Part shown: positions 1 through 8,979 of the stretch, in pieces | How the letters are laid out: every line of letters begins with the position of its first letter | Position numbering within the stretch: position 1 is the first letter of the stretch | Assembly: GCA_001560895.1 (NCBI GenBank) | Contig: CP014326.1 | Coordinates: 694,001-758,000, forward strand | Reading direction: 5' to 3' | DNA: 64,000 nucleotides | Source of the DNA: Streptococcus mitis | GTDB taxonomy: Bacteria; Bacillota; Bacilli; Lactobacillales; Streptococcaceae | Notes under the pieces: generated by a model | The model's database searches: none | Seen by the model: the letters and a program-made list of their open reading frames with translations, nothing else | Told to the model about the DNA's origin: nothing | Translations under genes and position numbers: made by a program

Positions 1-618
1 CGTGAACTGCAACAACGATTGGGCATTACCTTCGTCTTTGTCACCCACGATCAGGAAGAAGCTCTTGCCATGAGTGACTGGATTTTCGTTATGAATGATG
101 GCGAGATTGTCCAGTCTGGAACACCTGTGGATATCTATGATGAGCCAATCAACCACTTTGTTGCCACCTTTATTGGTGAGTCAAACATCTTGCCAGGTAC
201 CATGATTGAGGACTACTTGGTTGAGTTTAACGGCAAACGCTTTGAAGCGGTCGATGGTGGGATGAAGCCAAATGAACCAGTCGAAGTCGTCATTCGTCCA
301 GAAGACTTGCGCATTACTCTTCCTGAAGAAGGCAAGCTCCAAGTTAAGGTTGATACTCAGCTCTTCCGTGGGGTTCACTATGAGATTATCGCCTATGACG
401 AACTAGGAAATGAATGGATGATTCACTCGACTCGTAAGGCCATCGTGGGTGAGGAAATCGGTCTGGACTTTGAACCAGAAGACATCCACATCATGCGTCT
501 CAACGAAACCGAAGAAGAGTTTGATGCCCGTATCGAAGAGTACGTGGAAATCGAAGAGCAAGAAGCAGGTCTGATCAATGCAATCGAGGAGGAAAGAGAT
601 GAAGAAAACAAGCTCTAA
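1..618 (+). CDS. potA: Spermidine/putrescine ABC transporter ATP-binding protein PotA (5' truncated by window edge)
   Basis: This is the C-terminal part of the ATPase of the PotABCD polyamine importer; the frame is open to base 1, so the Walker A half lies outside the window. Visible are the H-loop ([12 protein letters not shown]) and the end of the nucleotide-binding domain, followed by the C-terminal TOBE-type regulatory domain (IRPEDLRI near the middle) and an acidic tail rich in Glu. The stop overlaps potB by 20 bases, and potB, potC and potD follow without gaps, so the four genes form one operon. The family hydrolyses ATP at the inner face of the membrane to drive polyamine uptake. Confidence 0.95.
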   Translation, partial: RELQQRLGITFVFVTHDQEEALAMSDWIFVMNDGEIVQSGTPVDIYDEPINHFVATFIGESNILPGTMIEDYLVEFNGKRFEAVDGGMKPNEPVEVVIRPEDLRITLPEEGKLQVKVDTQLFRGVHYEIIAYDELGNEWMIHSTRKAIVGEEIGLDFEPEDIHIMRLNETEEEFDARIEEYVEIEEQEAGLINAIEEERDEENKL

Positions 619-1405
619 ACTCTTTGTAGTGCCCTACATGCTCTGGATTGCCCTCTTTGTGTTGGCACCCTTGGTCTTGATTTTTGGTCAATCCTTTTTC
701 AACATCGAAGGACAGTTCAGTTTAGAAAATTATAAATCTTACTTTGCGTCACAAAACTTGACCTATCTCAAAATGAGTTTCAACTCTGTGCTTTATGCAG
801 GAATTGTGACCTTTGTAACCCTCCTTATCAGCTATCCAACAGCCCTCTTTTTGACCCGCCTCAAGCACCGTCAACTCTGGCTCATGCTGATTATTCTGCC
901 AACTTGGATCAATTTGCTCCTCAAGGCCTACGCCTTTATCGGGATTTTTGGTCAGAATGGCTCTATTAACCAATTCTTGGAATTTATCGGAATCGGTTCG
1001 CAGCAGTTGCTCTTTACTGATTTCTCCTTTATCTTTGTCGCAAGCTATATCGAGCTTCCCTTTATGATTTTGCCGATTTTTAATGTCTTGGACGATATGG
1101 ATAACAACCTCATCAATGCCAGCTATGACCTCGGTGCGACCAAGTGGGAAACCTTCCGCCATGTCATCTTTCCTCTATCGATGAATGGTGTGCGAAGTGG
1201 GGTTCAGTCGGTCTTTATCCCTAGTTTGAGCCTCTTCATGCTGACACGTTTGATTGGTGGTAACCGCGTTATCACGCTGGGAACGGCTATTGAGCAAAAC
1301 TTCCTGACCAATGACAACTATGGAATGGGTTCTACCATCGGTGTGATTCTTATCCTGACCATGTTCATCACCATGTGGGTGACTAAGGAAAGGAGAGAAC
1401 GATGA
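599..1405 (+). CDS. potB: Spermidine/putrescine ABC transporter permease PotB
   Basis: Integral membrane permease, one of the two that form the PotB/PotC channel. The 268-residue protein has about six hydrophobic segments and an EAA-type loop ([13 protein letters not shown]) that contacts PotA. I chose the ATG at 599 because GAGGAAAG lies just upstream; an in-frame ATG at 578 would lengthen the protein by seven charged residues inside potA. The gene overlaps potA by 20 bases and potC by 4 (ATGA), typical of translational coupling. Length and motifs match the family, so identification is firm. Confidence 0.95.
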   Translation: MKKTSSKLFVVPYMLWIALFVLAPLVLIFGQSFFNIEGQFSLENYKSYFASQNLTYLKMSFNSVLYAGIVTFVTLLISYPTALFLTRLKHRQLWLMLIILPTWINLLLKAYAFIGIFGQNGSINQFLEFIGIGSQQLLFTDFSFIFVASYIELPFMILPIFNVLDDMDNNLINASYDLGATKWETFRHVIFPLSMNGVRSGVQSVFIPSLSLFMLTRLIGGNRVITLGTAIEQNFLTNDNYGMGSTIGVILILTMFITMWVTKERRER

Positions 1406-2175
1406 AAAAATTTGCCAACCTTTATCTGGGACTGGTCTTTCTTGTCCTCTACCTGCCGATTTTTTACCTGATTGGCTATGCCTTTAATGCAGGCAACGAC
1501 ATGAATAGCTTTACAGGCTTTAGCTTGAGCCATTTTAAAACCATGTTTGGCGATGGTCGCCTCATGTTGATTGTGACTCAGACCTTTTTCTTGGCCTTTC
1601 TGTCAGCCTTGATAGCGACCATTATCGGGACTTTTGGTGCCATTTACATCTACCAGTCTCGTAAGAAATACCAGGAAGCCTTTCTATCACTCAATAATAT
1701 CCTCATGGTTGCGCCTGACGTTATGATTGGTGCCAGCTTCTTGATTCTCTTTACCCAACTCAAGTTTTCACTTGGCTTTTTGACCGTTCTATCTAGTCAC
1801 GTGGCCTTCTCTATTCCTATCGTGGTCTTGATGGTTTTGCCTCGTCTCAAGGAAATGAACGGCGACATGATTCATGCGGCCTATGACCTGGGAGCCAGTC
1901 AATTTCAGATGTTCAAGGAAATCATGCTTCCTTACCTGACTCCGTCTATCATTGCAGGTTATTTCATGGCTTTCACCTATTCGCTAGATGACTTTGCTGT
2001 GACCTTCTTTGTAACGGGAAATGGCTTTTCAACCCTGTCCGTCGAGATTTATTCTCGTGCTCGTAAGGGGATTTCGCTAGAAATCAATGCCCTTTCTGCC
2101 CTTGTCTTTCTCTTTAGTATTATCCTAGTGGTTGGATATTACTTTATCTCACGTGAGAAGGAGGAGCAAGCATGA
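1402..2175 (+). CDS. potC: Spermidine/putrescine ABC transporter permease PotC
   Basis: Second membrane permease of the polyamine importer, 257 residues with about six transmembrane helices. The EAA loop reads AAYDLGASQFQMFKE near residue 155. It starts in an ATGA overlap with the potB stop and ends in an ATGA overlap with potD, so translation is probably coupled along the operon. Family knowledge places it as the heterodimeric partner of PotB; nothing unusual is visible. Confidence 0.95.
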   Translation: MKKFANLYLGLVFLVLYLPIFYLIGYAFNAGNDMNSFTGFSLSHFKTMFGDGRLMLIVTQTFFLAFLSALIATIIGTFGAIYIYQSRKKYQEAFLSLNNILMVAPDVMIGASFLILFTQLKFSLGFLTVLSSHVAFSIPIVVLMVLPRLKEMNGDMIHAAYDLGASQFQMFKEIMLPYLTPSIIAGYFMAFTYSLDDFAVTFFVTGNGFSTLSVEIYSRARKGISLEINALSALVFLFSIILVVGYYFISREKEEQA

Positions 2176-3242
2176 AAAAACTCTATTCATTTTTAGCAGG
2201 AATTGCAGCGATTATCCTGGTCTTGTGGGGAATTGCGACGCATCTAGATAGTAAAATCAATAGCCGAGATAGTCAAAAACTGGTTATCTACAACTGGGGG
2301 GACTATATCGATCCAGAACTCTTGGAGCAATTCACAGAAGAAACAGGTATCCAAGTCCAGTACGAGACCTTTGACTCCAACGAAGCCATGTATACCAAGA
2401 TCAAGCAGGGTGGAACGACCTACGACATTGCCATTCCTAGTGAATACATGATTAACAAGATGAAGGACGAAGACCTCTTGGTACCGCTTGACTATTCAAA
2501 ACTTGAAGGTCTTGAAAATATCGGATCAGAGTTTCTCAACCAGTCCTTTGACCCAGGTAATAAATTCTCCATCCCTTACTTCTGGGGAACCTTAGGAATT
2601 GTCTACAATGAAACCATGGTAGATGAAGCGCCTGAGCATTGGGATGACCTTTGGAAGCCAGAGTATAAGAACTCTATCATGCTCTTTGATGGGGCGCGTG
2701 AGGTATTGGGACTCGGGCTTAACTCGCTTGGTTACAGCCTCAACTCCAAGGATCCCCAGCAGTTGGAAGAGACAGTGGATAAGCTCTACAAGTTGACTCC
2801 AAATATCAAGGCCATCGTTGCCGACGAGATGAAGGGCTACATGATTCAGAACAACGCTGCTATCGGCGTGACCTTCTCTGGTGAAGCCAGCCAAATGCTA
2901 GAAAAAAATGAAAATCTACGCTATGTGGTACCGACAGAGGCCAGCAACCTTTGGTTTGACAATATGGTCATTCCCAAAACAGTCAAAAACCAAGACGCAG
3001 CCTATGCATTTATCAACTTTATGTTGAAACCCGAAAATGCTCTTAAAAATGCAGAGTATGTTGGCTATTCAACACCAAACCTACCAGCTAAGGAATTGCT
3101 CCCAGAGGAGAAAAAAGAAGACAAGGCCTTCTATCCAGATGCTGAAACCATGAAACACCTAGAAGTTTATGAGAAATTTGACCATAAATGGACAGGAAAA
3201 TATAGCGACCTCTTCCTACAATTTAAAATGTATCGGAAGTAG
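2172..3242 (+). CDS. potD: Polyamine-binding protein PotD
   Basis: Extracellular substrate-binding protein of the PotABCD importer, 356 residues. It begins with a short basic N-terminus and a hydrophobic segment (about residues 4-24) that lacks a lipobox cysteine, so it is probably anchored by an uncleaved or cleaved signal rather than by lipid. The mature part opens with LVIYNWGDYIDPELLEQF, the hallmark of PotD/PotF-type proteins. It is the last gene of the operon, overlapping potC by 4 bases and followed directly by an intrinsic terminator. Confidence 0.95.
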   Translation: MKKLYSFLAGIAAIILVLWGIATHLDSKINSRDSQKLVIYNWGDYIDPELLEQFTEETGIQVQYETFDSNEAMYTKIKQGGTTYDIAIPSEYMINKMKDEDLLVPLDYSKLEGLENIGSEFLNQSFDPGNKFSIPYFWGTLGIVYNETMVDEAPEHWDDLWKPEYKNSIMLFDGAREVLGLGLNSLGYSLNSKDPQQLEETVDKLYKLTPNIKAIVADEMKGYMIQNNAAIGVTFSGEASQMLEKNENLRYVVPTEASNLWFDNMVIPKTVKNQDAAYAFINFMLKPENALKNAEYVGYSTPNLPAKELLPEEKKEDKAFYPDAETMKHLEVYEKFDHKWTGKYSDLFLQFKMYRK

Positions 3243-3257
3243 GAGTTAGCAGTCACG

Positions 3258-3288
3258 AAACGAATCAGTCAAGCTGGTTCGTTTTTTT
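3258..3288 (+). terminator. Intrinsic terminator of potABCD
   Basis: The arms AAACGAA and TTCGTTT (3258-3264 and 3278-3284) form a hairpin followed by a run of T, 16 bases after the potD stop. It separates the polyamine operon from the accessory islet. Confidence 0.8.
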
Positions 3289-3362
3289 GAATCAGATGGA
3301 AGTGTCAGTATGAAATTGAAAAATTCAATTCTTAATAAACTTTTGAAAAAATATTTAAGCTC

Positions 3363-3391
3363 TTGACCGTTATTAACACCTTCTGTATAAT
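3363..3391 (+). promoter_or_regulatory. Sigma-A promoter of the GIY-YIG/PASTA islet
   Basis: TTGACC at 3363-3368 and TATAAT at 3386-3391 are separated by 17 bases, close to a consensus housekeeping promoter. It drives the two-gene islet and is independent of potABCD because a terminator lies between. Confidence 0.8.
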
Positions 3392-3408
3392 GATATAGGA
3401 GAGAGATT

Positions 3409-3432
3409 ATGCAAAATTCTCCATATAAATAA
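3409..3432 (+). other. Seven-codon leader ORF or displaced gene start
   Basis: An ATG at 3409 follows GGAGAGAG at good spacing and reads MQNSPYK before a TAA. The main frame of the downstream nuclease gene is open from 3429, so a one-base shift near 3421-3430 would join the two. It may be a small upstream ORF or the true start broken by a frameshift. Confidence 0.4.
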
Positions 3433-3461
3433 AAGCGGAATACAATATAGAAAAGATATAT

Positions 3462-4349
3462 TTGAAGGATATTTTTAGATTTAATGAGTTATTGTCACAA
3501 TCGGAGTATAAAGGGTATCGTATTAAGTTACGATTTAACAAGAATTGGGATGATTATAGTTTTGTTGATGATTATATCAGTGGCTCTGAAGATTTTTTGC
3601 CATGGATTTTAAGTAATGGTTCAGATAAAAAAAGTCGAAATCGTAGAAACGAAATTCAGTTTCAATTTATAGAAGTGGAGTATCATAAATGGCTCTTTGT
3701 TGGTGCCTATCTTATAAAAGAAACGAATAGTCAGATAAAGCAAGTGACCTATGGGAAACATCATGTTAAGTTCGCTTTAGCTGAACGATTAAAAGAGTAT
3801 GATAAGTTTATAGAAAAGGTTTTGGTTAATCATACTAATACAGGTCAATCATGGTTTTATGTTAATCCTAAAATAATTGAATCAGTTGTAGTAGAATCTG
3901 TAAGCAGTATTTCCTATTTTAATCAAACGTCTCATTTTCCAGGTTATGAAAATATCTCATTTTCTTATCAAGAATTAAAGAAAAATTGGGCAAATAGTTC
4001 TTGGAGACAATATCTATCAGCTGTTTATGGTGTTTATGTTATTACTGATGCTAAGACAGGAAAGCTCTATGTAGGTTCTGCTTATGGAGATAATGGGGTT
4101 TACGGAAGATGGTCTACGTACTTAAGTGAAGGCTATGATAAATCCGAAATGGAAGAAAATCGTTATCCGAATAAAAGATTATGTGAAATAGTCGAAAAAT
4201 ATGGAATCAGTTATATTAAAAAGTATTTTCAATATAGTTTATTAGAGATTTTTCCAAAGAATGAAGTTGGAAAGCAAAAGGCACTTCAACGTGAACGATA
4301 TTGGAAGAAAGTATTAAAATCTAAAGAACATGGCTATAATGCCAATTAG
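3462..4349 (+). CDS. GIY-YIG nuclease-domain protein
   Basis: Protein of about 295 residues with an uncharacterised N-terminal region (1-185) and a C-terminal GIY-YIG nuclease domain. Visible catalytic elements are GVY (190-192) and YVG (203-205), the arginine at 216 in YGRW, the metal-binding glutamate at 278 in RERYW, and a terminal GYN. All expected key residues are present, so nuclease activity is plausible. The start is uncertain: the TTG used here has only a poor ribosome site, and a better-placed ATG at 3409 runs into a stop after seven codons. The gene is AT-rich compared with its neighbours and lies 17 bases before a PASTA membrane gene. The biological role is unknown to me. Confidence 0.8.
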   Translation: MKDIFRFNELLSQSEYKGYRIKLRFNKNWDDYSFVDDYISGSEDFLPWILSNGSDKKSRNRRNEIQFQFIEVEYHKWLFVGAYLIKETNSQIKQVTYGKHHVKFALAERLKEYDKFIEKVLVNHTNTGQSWFYVNPKIIESVVVESVSSISYFNQTSHFPGYENISFSYQELKKNWANSSWRQYLSAVYGVYVITDAKTGKLYVGSAYGDNGVYGRWSTYLSEGYDKSEMEENRYPNKRLCEIVEKYGISYIKKYFQYSLLEIFPKNEVGKQKALQRERYWKKVLKSKEHGYNAN

Positions 4350-4366
4350 GAGGAGGTATAAATAGT

Positions 4367-5473
4367 TTGAATAATTGGGAAAGAGATTTTCGAGATGCAG
4401 AACGAAATCAAGAATTAAGAAGACAAAATAATTTGCTAGAACAACAAAGATGGGAGCAACAAGAACAAAATCGTCTTGTTTGGAAGCAGAATAAGACATT
4501 ACAAGAGAGAAATGAGTTAGAACGTCAGAGGCAATGGAATGAGGAATCTCGACATCAAAGAGAGTTAGAATTACGTAAGGAGCAACAATTTAAAGATAAT
4601 ATATTTGATTTAAAAAAACTGTGGGCCCAAGCTGAAACTGAAGATGAGAGAGGGAGAATTCAGATACTCTTAGCAGAAGCAGAAACGGAGTATAATCAAT
4701 ATCTTCTTGAAAAAGAAAGACAAAAAGAACAGGAAGAATTAGCAAAGCGTCATCGAGAAAAAATCAATAGAATAAAGTGGTTTCTAGGTATAGCTATAAG
4801 CTTACTTTTATTAGTTATAATTGGAACTTTTTTTATAGTTATGAGCAAATCTAAATCATCTCATAACAGTACTAATCAATCAACTCAATCATCTAATTCA
4901 GAAACCTCCACAAGTTCTATAAAGCAAGCTTCTCTTGGTGGAAATAAATCTAAAGATAAACAAACTTCATCAACAAGTTCTGTCTCTTCTAGACCACAGG
5001 CTACAAAAGTATATATTGGAAACCTTATTGGTTTAAGTAAATCTGATGCTATATCAGAATTGAAGAGTAGAAAAATTGCCGAGAATCATATAAAAGTTGA
5101 GGAAGAAGAAAGTGATGAATATTCTCCTGGTACAATTTTACGTCAGAGTTTGTCGGAGGGAACTTTATATGATTTGAATGATTCATCAGATATTATTTTG
5201 ACTGTTGCAAAAGAACGAACTAGAGCTACAATGCCAAATTATGCAGGTTCAAGTTTAGAGTTTACAAAAAATAATTTAAAACAGATTGTTGGTGTTAAAG
5301 AAGCTAATATTGAAATAGTAGAAGTTTCTAGTGCGCCTGAGGGGACTTCTGAAGGAAGCGTAGTTGATCAAATTCCCAAACCAGACGAGAAGTTTGATTT
5401 GAAACGTACACGAGTTAAAATTTCAATTTATAAGCCTAAAACTCATCAAACATCACAAAGTAGATCTAGATAA
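4367..5473 (+). CDS. Membrane protein with coiled coil, one TM helix and two PASTA domains
   Basis: Protein of 368 residues in four parts: a highly charged Gln/Glu/Arg-rich predicted coiled coil (1-135), one transmembrane helix (about 138-160), a Ser/Thr-rich linker (about 161-212), and two PASTA-like repeats (about 214-282 and 283-360). The order resembles the outer half of PASTA kinases such as StkP, but no kinase domain is present; the cytoplasmic part is only coiled coil. PASTA domains in that family bind cell-wall muropeptides, so wall sensing is an inference. The TTG start is chosen because TAGGAGGAGGT precedes it at 10 bases. It is co-transcribed with the GIY-YIG gene 17 bases upstream. 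Function unknown. Confidence 0.75.
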   Translation: MNNWERDFRDAERNQELRRQNNLLEQQRWEQQEQNRLVWKQNKTLQERNELERQRQWNEESRHQRELELRKEQQFKDNIFDLKKLWAQAETEDERGRIQILLAEAETEYNQYLLEKERQKEQEELAKRHREKINRIKWFLGIAISLLLLVIIGTFFIVMSKSKSSHNSTNQSTQSSNSETSTSSIKQASLGGNKSKDKQTSSTSSVSSRPQATKVYIGNLIGLSKSDAISELKSRKIAENHIKVEEEESDEYSPGTILRQSLSEGTLYDLNDSSDIILTVAKERTRATMPNYAGSSLEFTKNNLKQIVGVKEANIEIVEVSSAPEGTSEGSVVDQIPKPDEKFDLKRTRVKISIYKPKTHQTSQSRSR

Positions 5474-5539
5474 ATTGAGAGGTTAATTTATAAAGCTAAC
5501 TTATGGCTAACACATGCTGATTGTTAGAATGATTTCCAG

Positions 5540-5568
5540 TTGACGCAAACTTAAAAAAACGATATAAT
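5540..5568 (+). promoter_or_regulatory. Promoter of the T-box/alaS transcription unit
   Basis: TTGACG at 5540-5545 and TATAAT at 5563-5568 with a 17-base spacer, placed just before the T-box leader. Confidence 0.8.
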
Positions 5569-5576
5569 AAGAAAGT

Positions 5577-5750
5577 TGAGAATTGATTTTCAGTTGTCTT
5601 AGTCCAGAGAAATGGCGGTGCTGCGAGCCATCTAAGCTAGGAAGTCATGCTACTCAATCATACAATTGCATAAGAATAAGAGAATGACAAGTTCATTGAA
5701 TGAAGGTGGTACCGCGGTTTTTCGCCCTTCGTGATATGAGCTTGTCTTTT
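5577..5750 (+). promoter_or_regulatory. T-box riboswitch leader, alanine specific
   Basis: The T-box motif GGTGGTACCGCGG is at 5705-5717. Upstream, CAGTTGT (near 5592) pairs with ACAATTG (near 5661) as the base of stem I, and a GCT alanine codon at 5649-5651 sits in the specifier position followed by AC. Downstream, GACAAG (5686-5691) pairs with CTTGTC (5731-5736) before a T run as the terminator, which competes with the antiterminator. Uncharged tRNA-Ala is expected to allow read-through into the LOR gene and alaS. The exact specifier assignment is by eye. Confidence 0.88.
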
Positions 5751-5767
5751 GATTTTTGGAGGTGTTG

Positions 5768-6253
5768 ATGAAAACATTTCTTGTCAAACAAAAGTTTCGT
5801 CTTGGAGGCGAACGTTTCGCTATCAAGGATGACAGGGGAGAAATTGCCTATCAGGTAGAGGGATCATTTTTTAAGATTCCCAAAACTTTTACCATCTATG
5901 ATGCTAATGGTAAACAGGTCAGTCAGATTAGTAAAGAAATCTTGACCCTACTTCCTCGTTTTGAGATTCAGCTTCAGGATGGATCGAGTTTTGTCATTCG
6001 TAAGAAGTTGACCTTCTGGCGAGATAAGTATGAGTTTGATAATCTAGGTCTTCGTATCGAGGGCAATATCTGGGATTTGAATTTCAAATTGCTGGATGAT
6101 CGCGATCAGTTGATTGCGGAAATCAAGAAAGAACTCTTCCATCTGACCTCTACCTATACCGTAACGGTTCTTGAGGATGCTTATGCAGACCTAGTCATTT
6201 CCCTCTGTGTCGCGATTGACTATGTGGAAATGCTGGAAAGCCAATCACATTAA
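5768..6253 (+). CDS. LURP-one-related (LOR/DUF567) family protein
   Basis: Protein of 161 residues beginning MKTFLVKQKFRLGGERFAI, which matches the LOR/Tubby-like beta-barrel family. The start at 5768 has GGAGG five bases upstream; a TTG at 5756 is less likely. It lies between the alanine T-box and alaS, 20 bases before alaS, so it shares the amino-acid-starvation control of the synthetase. The molecular function of bacterial LOR proteins is not established to my knowledge. No signal peptide or membrane segment is visible. Confidence 0.85.
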   Translation: MKTFLVKQKFRLGGERFAIKDDRGEIAYQVEGSFFKIPKTFTIYDANGKQVSQISKEILTLLPRFEIQLQDGSSFVIRKKLTFWRDKYEFDNLGLRIEGNIWDLNFKLLDDRDQLIAEIKKELFHLTSTYTVTVLEDAYADLVISLCVAIDYVEMLESQSH

Positions 6254-6273
6254 ATAAGTAATAAGGAGACAAT

Positions 6274-8892
6274 ATGAAACAACTATCTAGTGCACAAGTA
6301 CGCCAAATGTGGCTTGATTTCTGGGCGACCAAAGGTCACTCTGTAGAACCATCAGTGAGTTTGGTTCCTGTAAATGACCCAACTCTTTTGTGGATCAACT
6401 CTGGGGTAGCAACCCTTAAGAAATACTTTGACGGGACCATTATCCCTGAAAATCCACGTATTACCAATGCCCAAAAAGCCATCCGTACCAACGACATCGA
6501 AAACGTAGGGAAGACTGCACGTCACCATACCATGTTTGAAATGTTGGGGAACTTCTCTATCGGTGATTACTTCCGTGATGAAGCTATCACTTGGGCTTAT
6601 GAGCTTTTGACAAGCCCTGAATGGTTTGACTTCCCAGCTGAAAAACTTTACATGACCTACTATCCAGCTGATAAAGATTCATACAACCGCTGGATTGAAG
6701 TGGGAGTGGATCCAAGTCATTTGATTCCAATCGAGGATAACTTCTGGGAAATCGGTGCGGGACCTTCTGGACCTGATACAGAGATTTTCTTTGACCGTGG
6801 AGAAACTTTTGACCCGGAAAATATCGGTATTCGTTTACTTGCAGAAGATATTGAAAACGACCGCTATATCGAAATCTGGAACATCGTTTTGTCACAATTT
6901 AACGCAGACCCTGCTGTTCCTCGTAGCGAATACAAGGAATTACCACACAAGAACATTGATACGGGCGCTGGTTTGGAGCGTTTGGTAGCGGTTATCCAAG
7001 GTGCTAAGACTAACTTTGAAACAGACCTCTTCATGCCGATCATTCGTGAAGTGGAGAAATTGTCTGCTAAGGTTTATGACCAAGATGGCGACAACATGAG
7101 CTTCAAGGTCATCGCTGACCACATCCGTTCACTTTCATTTGCCATCGGTGATGGTGCCCTTCCTGGAAATGAAGGTCGTGGTTACGTCCTTCGTCGTCTT
7201 CTCCGTCGTGCTTCTATGCATGGTCAAAAACTAGGAATCAACGAGCCTTTCCTTTACAAACTCGTTCCAACTGTTGGAAAAATCATGGAAAGCTACTACC
7301 CAGAAGTGCTTGAAAAACGTGACTTTATTGAGAAAATCGTTAAGAGCGAAGAAGAATCATTTGCTCGTACCCTTCACTCAGGTCAACACTTTGCCCAAGG
7401 TATCGTAGCAGACTTGAAAGAAAAAGGTCAATCTGTTATCGCTGGTTCAGATGTCTTTAAACTTTATGATACTTATGGATTCCCAGTTGAACTGACTGAA
7501 GAAATCGCTGAAGAAGCTGGTATGACTGTAGACCGTGAAGGTTTTGAAGCAGCCATGAAAGAACAGCAAGAACGCGCGCGTGCGTCAGCTGTCAAGGGCG
7601 GCTCAATGGGTATGCAAAATGAAACCCTTCAAAACATCACAGTGGAAAGCCGCTTTAACTATGAAGAATCTCAATTGTCTTCTAAATTAGTAGCTATTGT
7701 GGCTGACAATGCAGAAGTAGAAGCTGTATCTGAAGGAACTGCCTCTCTTATCTTTGCGGAAACGCCATTCTACGCTGAAATGGGTGGACAGGTAGCTGAC
7801 CACGGACAAATCTTGGATGAGTCAGGTAAGGTCGTGGCTACTGTGACTAATGTTCAAAAAGCTCCAAACGGACAAGCTCTTCACACTGTTGACGTCCTTG
7901 CACCGCTTGCCTTGAACCAAGAATATACCTTGGCAATCGATACAAATCGTCGTCACCGTGTCATGAAAAACCACACTGCGACTCACTTGCTTCACGCTGC
8001 CCTTCACAATATCCTTGGAAACCATGCAACACAAGCAGGATCTCTTAACGAAGTTGAATTCCTTCGCTTTGACTTTACGCATTTCCAAGCAGTAACTGCT
8101 GAAGAATTGCGTGCGATTGAACAGCAAGTCAACGAGAAAATTTGGGAAGCTCTTGAAGTTAAGACAGTTGAAACGGATATTGACACTGCCAAGGAAATGG
8201 GAGCGATGGCCCTCTTTGGTGAGAAATACGGAAAAGAAGTCCGTGTTGTTACTATTGGTGACTACTCTATCGAGCTTTGTGGTGGTACCCACGTTGGCAA
8301 CACTTCTGAGATTGGACTCTTCAAGATTGTCAAAGAAGAAGGGATTGGATCAGGAACTCGCCGTATCTTGGCGGTAACTGGTAAGGAAGCCTTTGAAGCC
8401 TACCGTGAACAAGAAGACGCTCTTAAAGCTGTTGCAGCAACTCTTAAAGCACCTCAACTTAAAGAAGTTCCTTACAAGGTAGAAGGACTTCAAGAACAAC
8501 TTCGTCAATTGCAAAAAGAAAATGCTGAGTTGAAAGAAAAAGCCGCAGCTGCAGCCGCAGGCGACATCTTCAAGGATGTTAAGGAAGTCAACGGTCACCG
8601 TTACATTGCTAGTCAAGTGTCTGTATCAGATGCCGGTGCCCTTCGTACCTTTGCAGACAATTGGAAACAAAAAGATTACTCTGACTTGCTTGTTCTAGTT
8701 GCAGCAATTGGGGACAAAGTCAATGTTCTTGTCGCAAGCAAGACAAAAGACCTTCATGCAGGAAATCTTGTCAAAGAATTGGCACCAATCGTCGATGGAC
8801 GTGGTGGTGGTAAACCAGACATGGCCATGGCAGGAGGAAGTAACCAAGCTAAAATTCAAGAATTGTTGGATGCGGTAGCAAGTAAATTGTAA
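6274..8892 (+). CDS. alaS: Alanyl-tRNA synthetase AlaS
   Basis: Class II synthetase that charges tRNA-Ala, 872 residues, full length for bacteria. Recognisable parts are the N-terminal catalytic domain (including [12 protein letters not shown] and the GAGLERL motif 3 region), the editing domain with the zinc ligands HTATHLLH and CGGTH, a coiled segment rich in Ala/Lys/Glu (about 750-770), and the C-Ala domain ending in the glycine-rich [20 protein letters not shown] precedes the ATG. Expression is controlled by the upstream T-box, and the gene ends in a terminator. Confidence 0.98.
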   Translation: MKQLSSAQVRQMWLDFWATKGHSVEPSVSLVPVNDPTLLWINSGVATLKKYFDGTIIPENPRITNAQKAIRTNDIENVGKTARHHTMFEMLGNFSIGDYFRDEAITWAYELLTSPEWFDFPAEKLYMTYYPADKDSYNRWIEVGVDPSHLIPIEDNFWEIGAGPSGPDTEIFFDRGETFDPENIGIRLLAEDIENDRYIEIWNIVLSQFNADPAVPRSEYKELPHKNIDTGAGLERLVAVIQGAKTNFETDLFMPIIREVEKLSAKVYDQDGDNMSFKVIADHIRSLSFAIGDGALPGNEGRGYVLRRLLRRASMHGQKLGINEPFLYKLVPTVGKIMESYYPEVLEKRDFIEKIVKSEEESFARTLHSGQHFAQGIVADLKEKGQSVIAGSDVFKLYDTYGFPVELTEEIAEEAGMTVDREGFEAAMKEQQERARASAVKGGSMGMQNETLQNITVESRFNYEESQLSSKLVAIVADNAEVEAVSEGTASLIFAETPFYAEMGGQVADHGQILDESGKVVATVTNVQKAPNGQALHTVDVLAPLALNQEYTLAIDTNRRHRVMKNHTATHLLHAALHNILGNHATQAGSLNEVEFLRFDFTHFQAVTAEELRAIEQQVNEKIWEALEVKTVETDIDTAKEMGAMALFGEKYGKEVRVVTIGDYSIELCGGTHVGNTSEIGLFKIVKEEGIGSGTRRILAVTGKEAFEAYREQEDALKAVAATLKAPQLKEVPYKVEGLQEQLRQLQKENAELKEKAAAAAAGDIFKDVKEVNGHRYIASQVSVSDAGALRTFADNWKQKDYSDLLVLVAAIGDKVNVLVASKTKDLHAGNLVKELAPIVDGRGGGKPDMAMAGGSNQAKIQELLDAVASKL

Positions 8893-8900
8893 GAAAACAA

Positions 8901-8929
8901 AGATCTATCCATTTGGGTAGGTCTTTTTC
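8901..8929 (+). terminator. Intrinsic terminator of alaS
   Basis: AGATCTATCC (8901-8910) and GGGTAGGTCT (8915-8924) pair with two wobble pairs, followed by five T. Confidence 0.8.
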
Positions 8930-8935
8930 ATACTT

Positions 8936-8962
8936 AAAAAGCCAAATCCGCTTGGATTTGGC
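8936..8962 (-). terminator. Intrinsic terminator of the alpha-amylase gene
   Basis: GCCAAATCC (8941-8949) pairs perfectly with GGATTTGGC (8954-8962). Read on the minus strand, it is followed by a T run (A run at 8936-8940), 18 bases past the amylase stop. Confidence 0.8.
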
Positions 8963-8979
8963 TTGGTTATCATTAGCTA

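Noticed and set aside
749-1162. Open frame of 137 codons on the minus strand inside potB
   Set aside because: It lies fully inside a well-conserved permease gene and has no ribosome site or family features.
4367-5473. PASTA serine/threonine kinase
   Set aside because: The cytoplasmic part is a coiled coil; no glycine-rich loop, HRD or DFG motif is present.
7822-8292. Open frame of 156 codons on the minus strand inside alaS
   Set aside because: It is a shadow of the synthetase editing domain; its translation has no recognisable family features.
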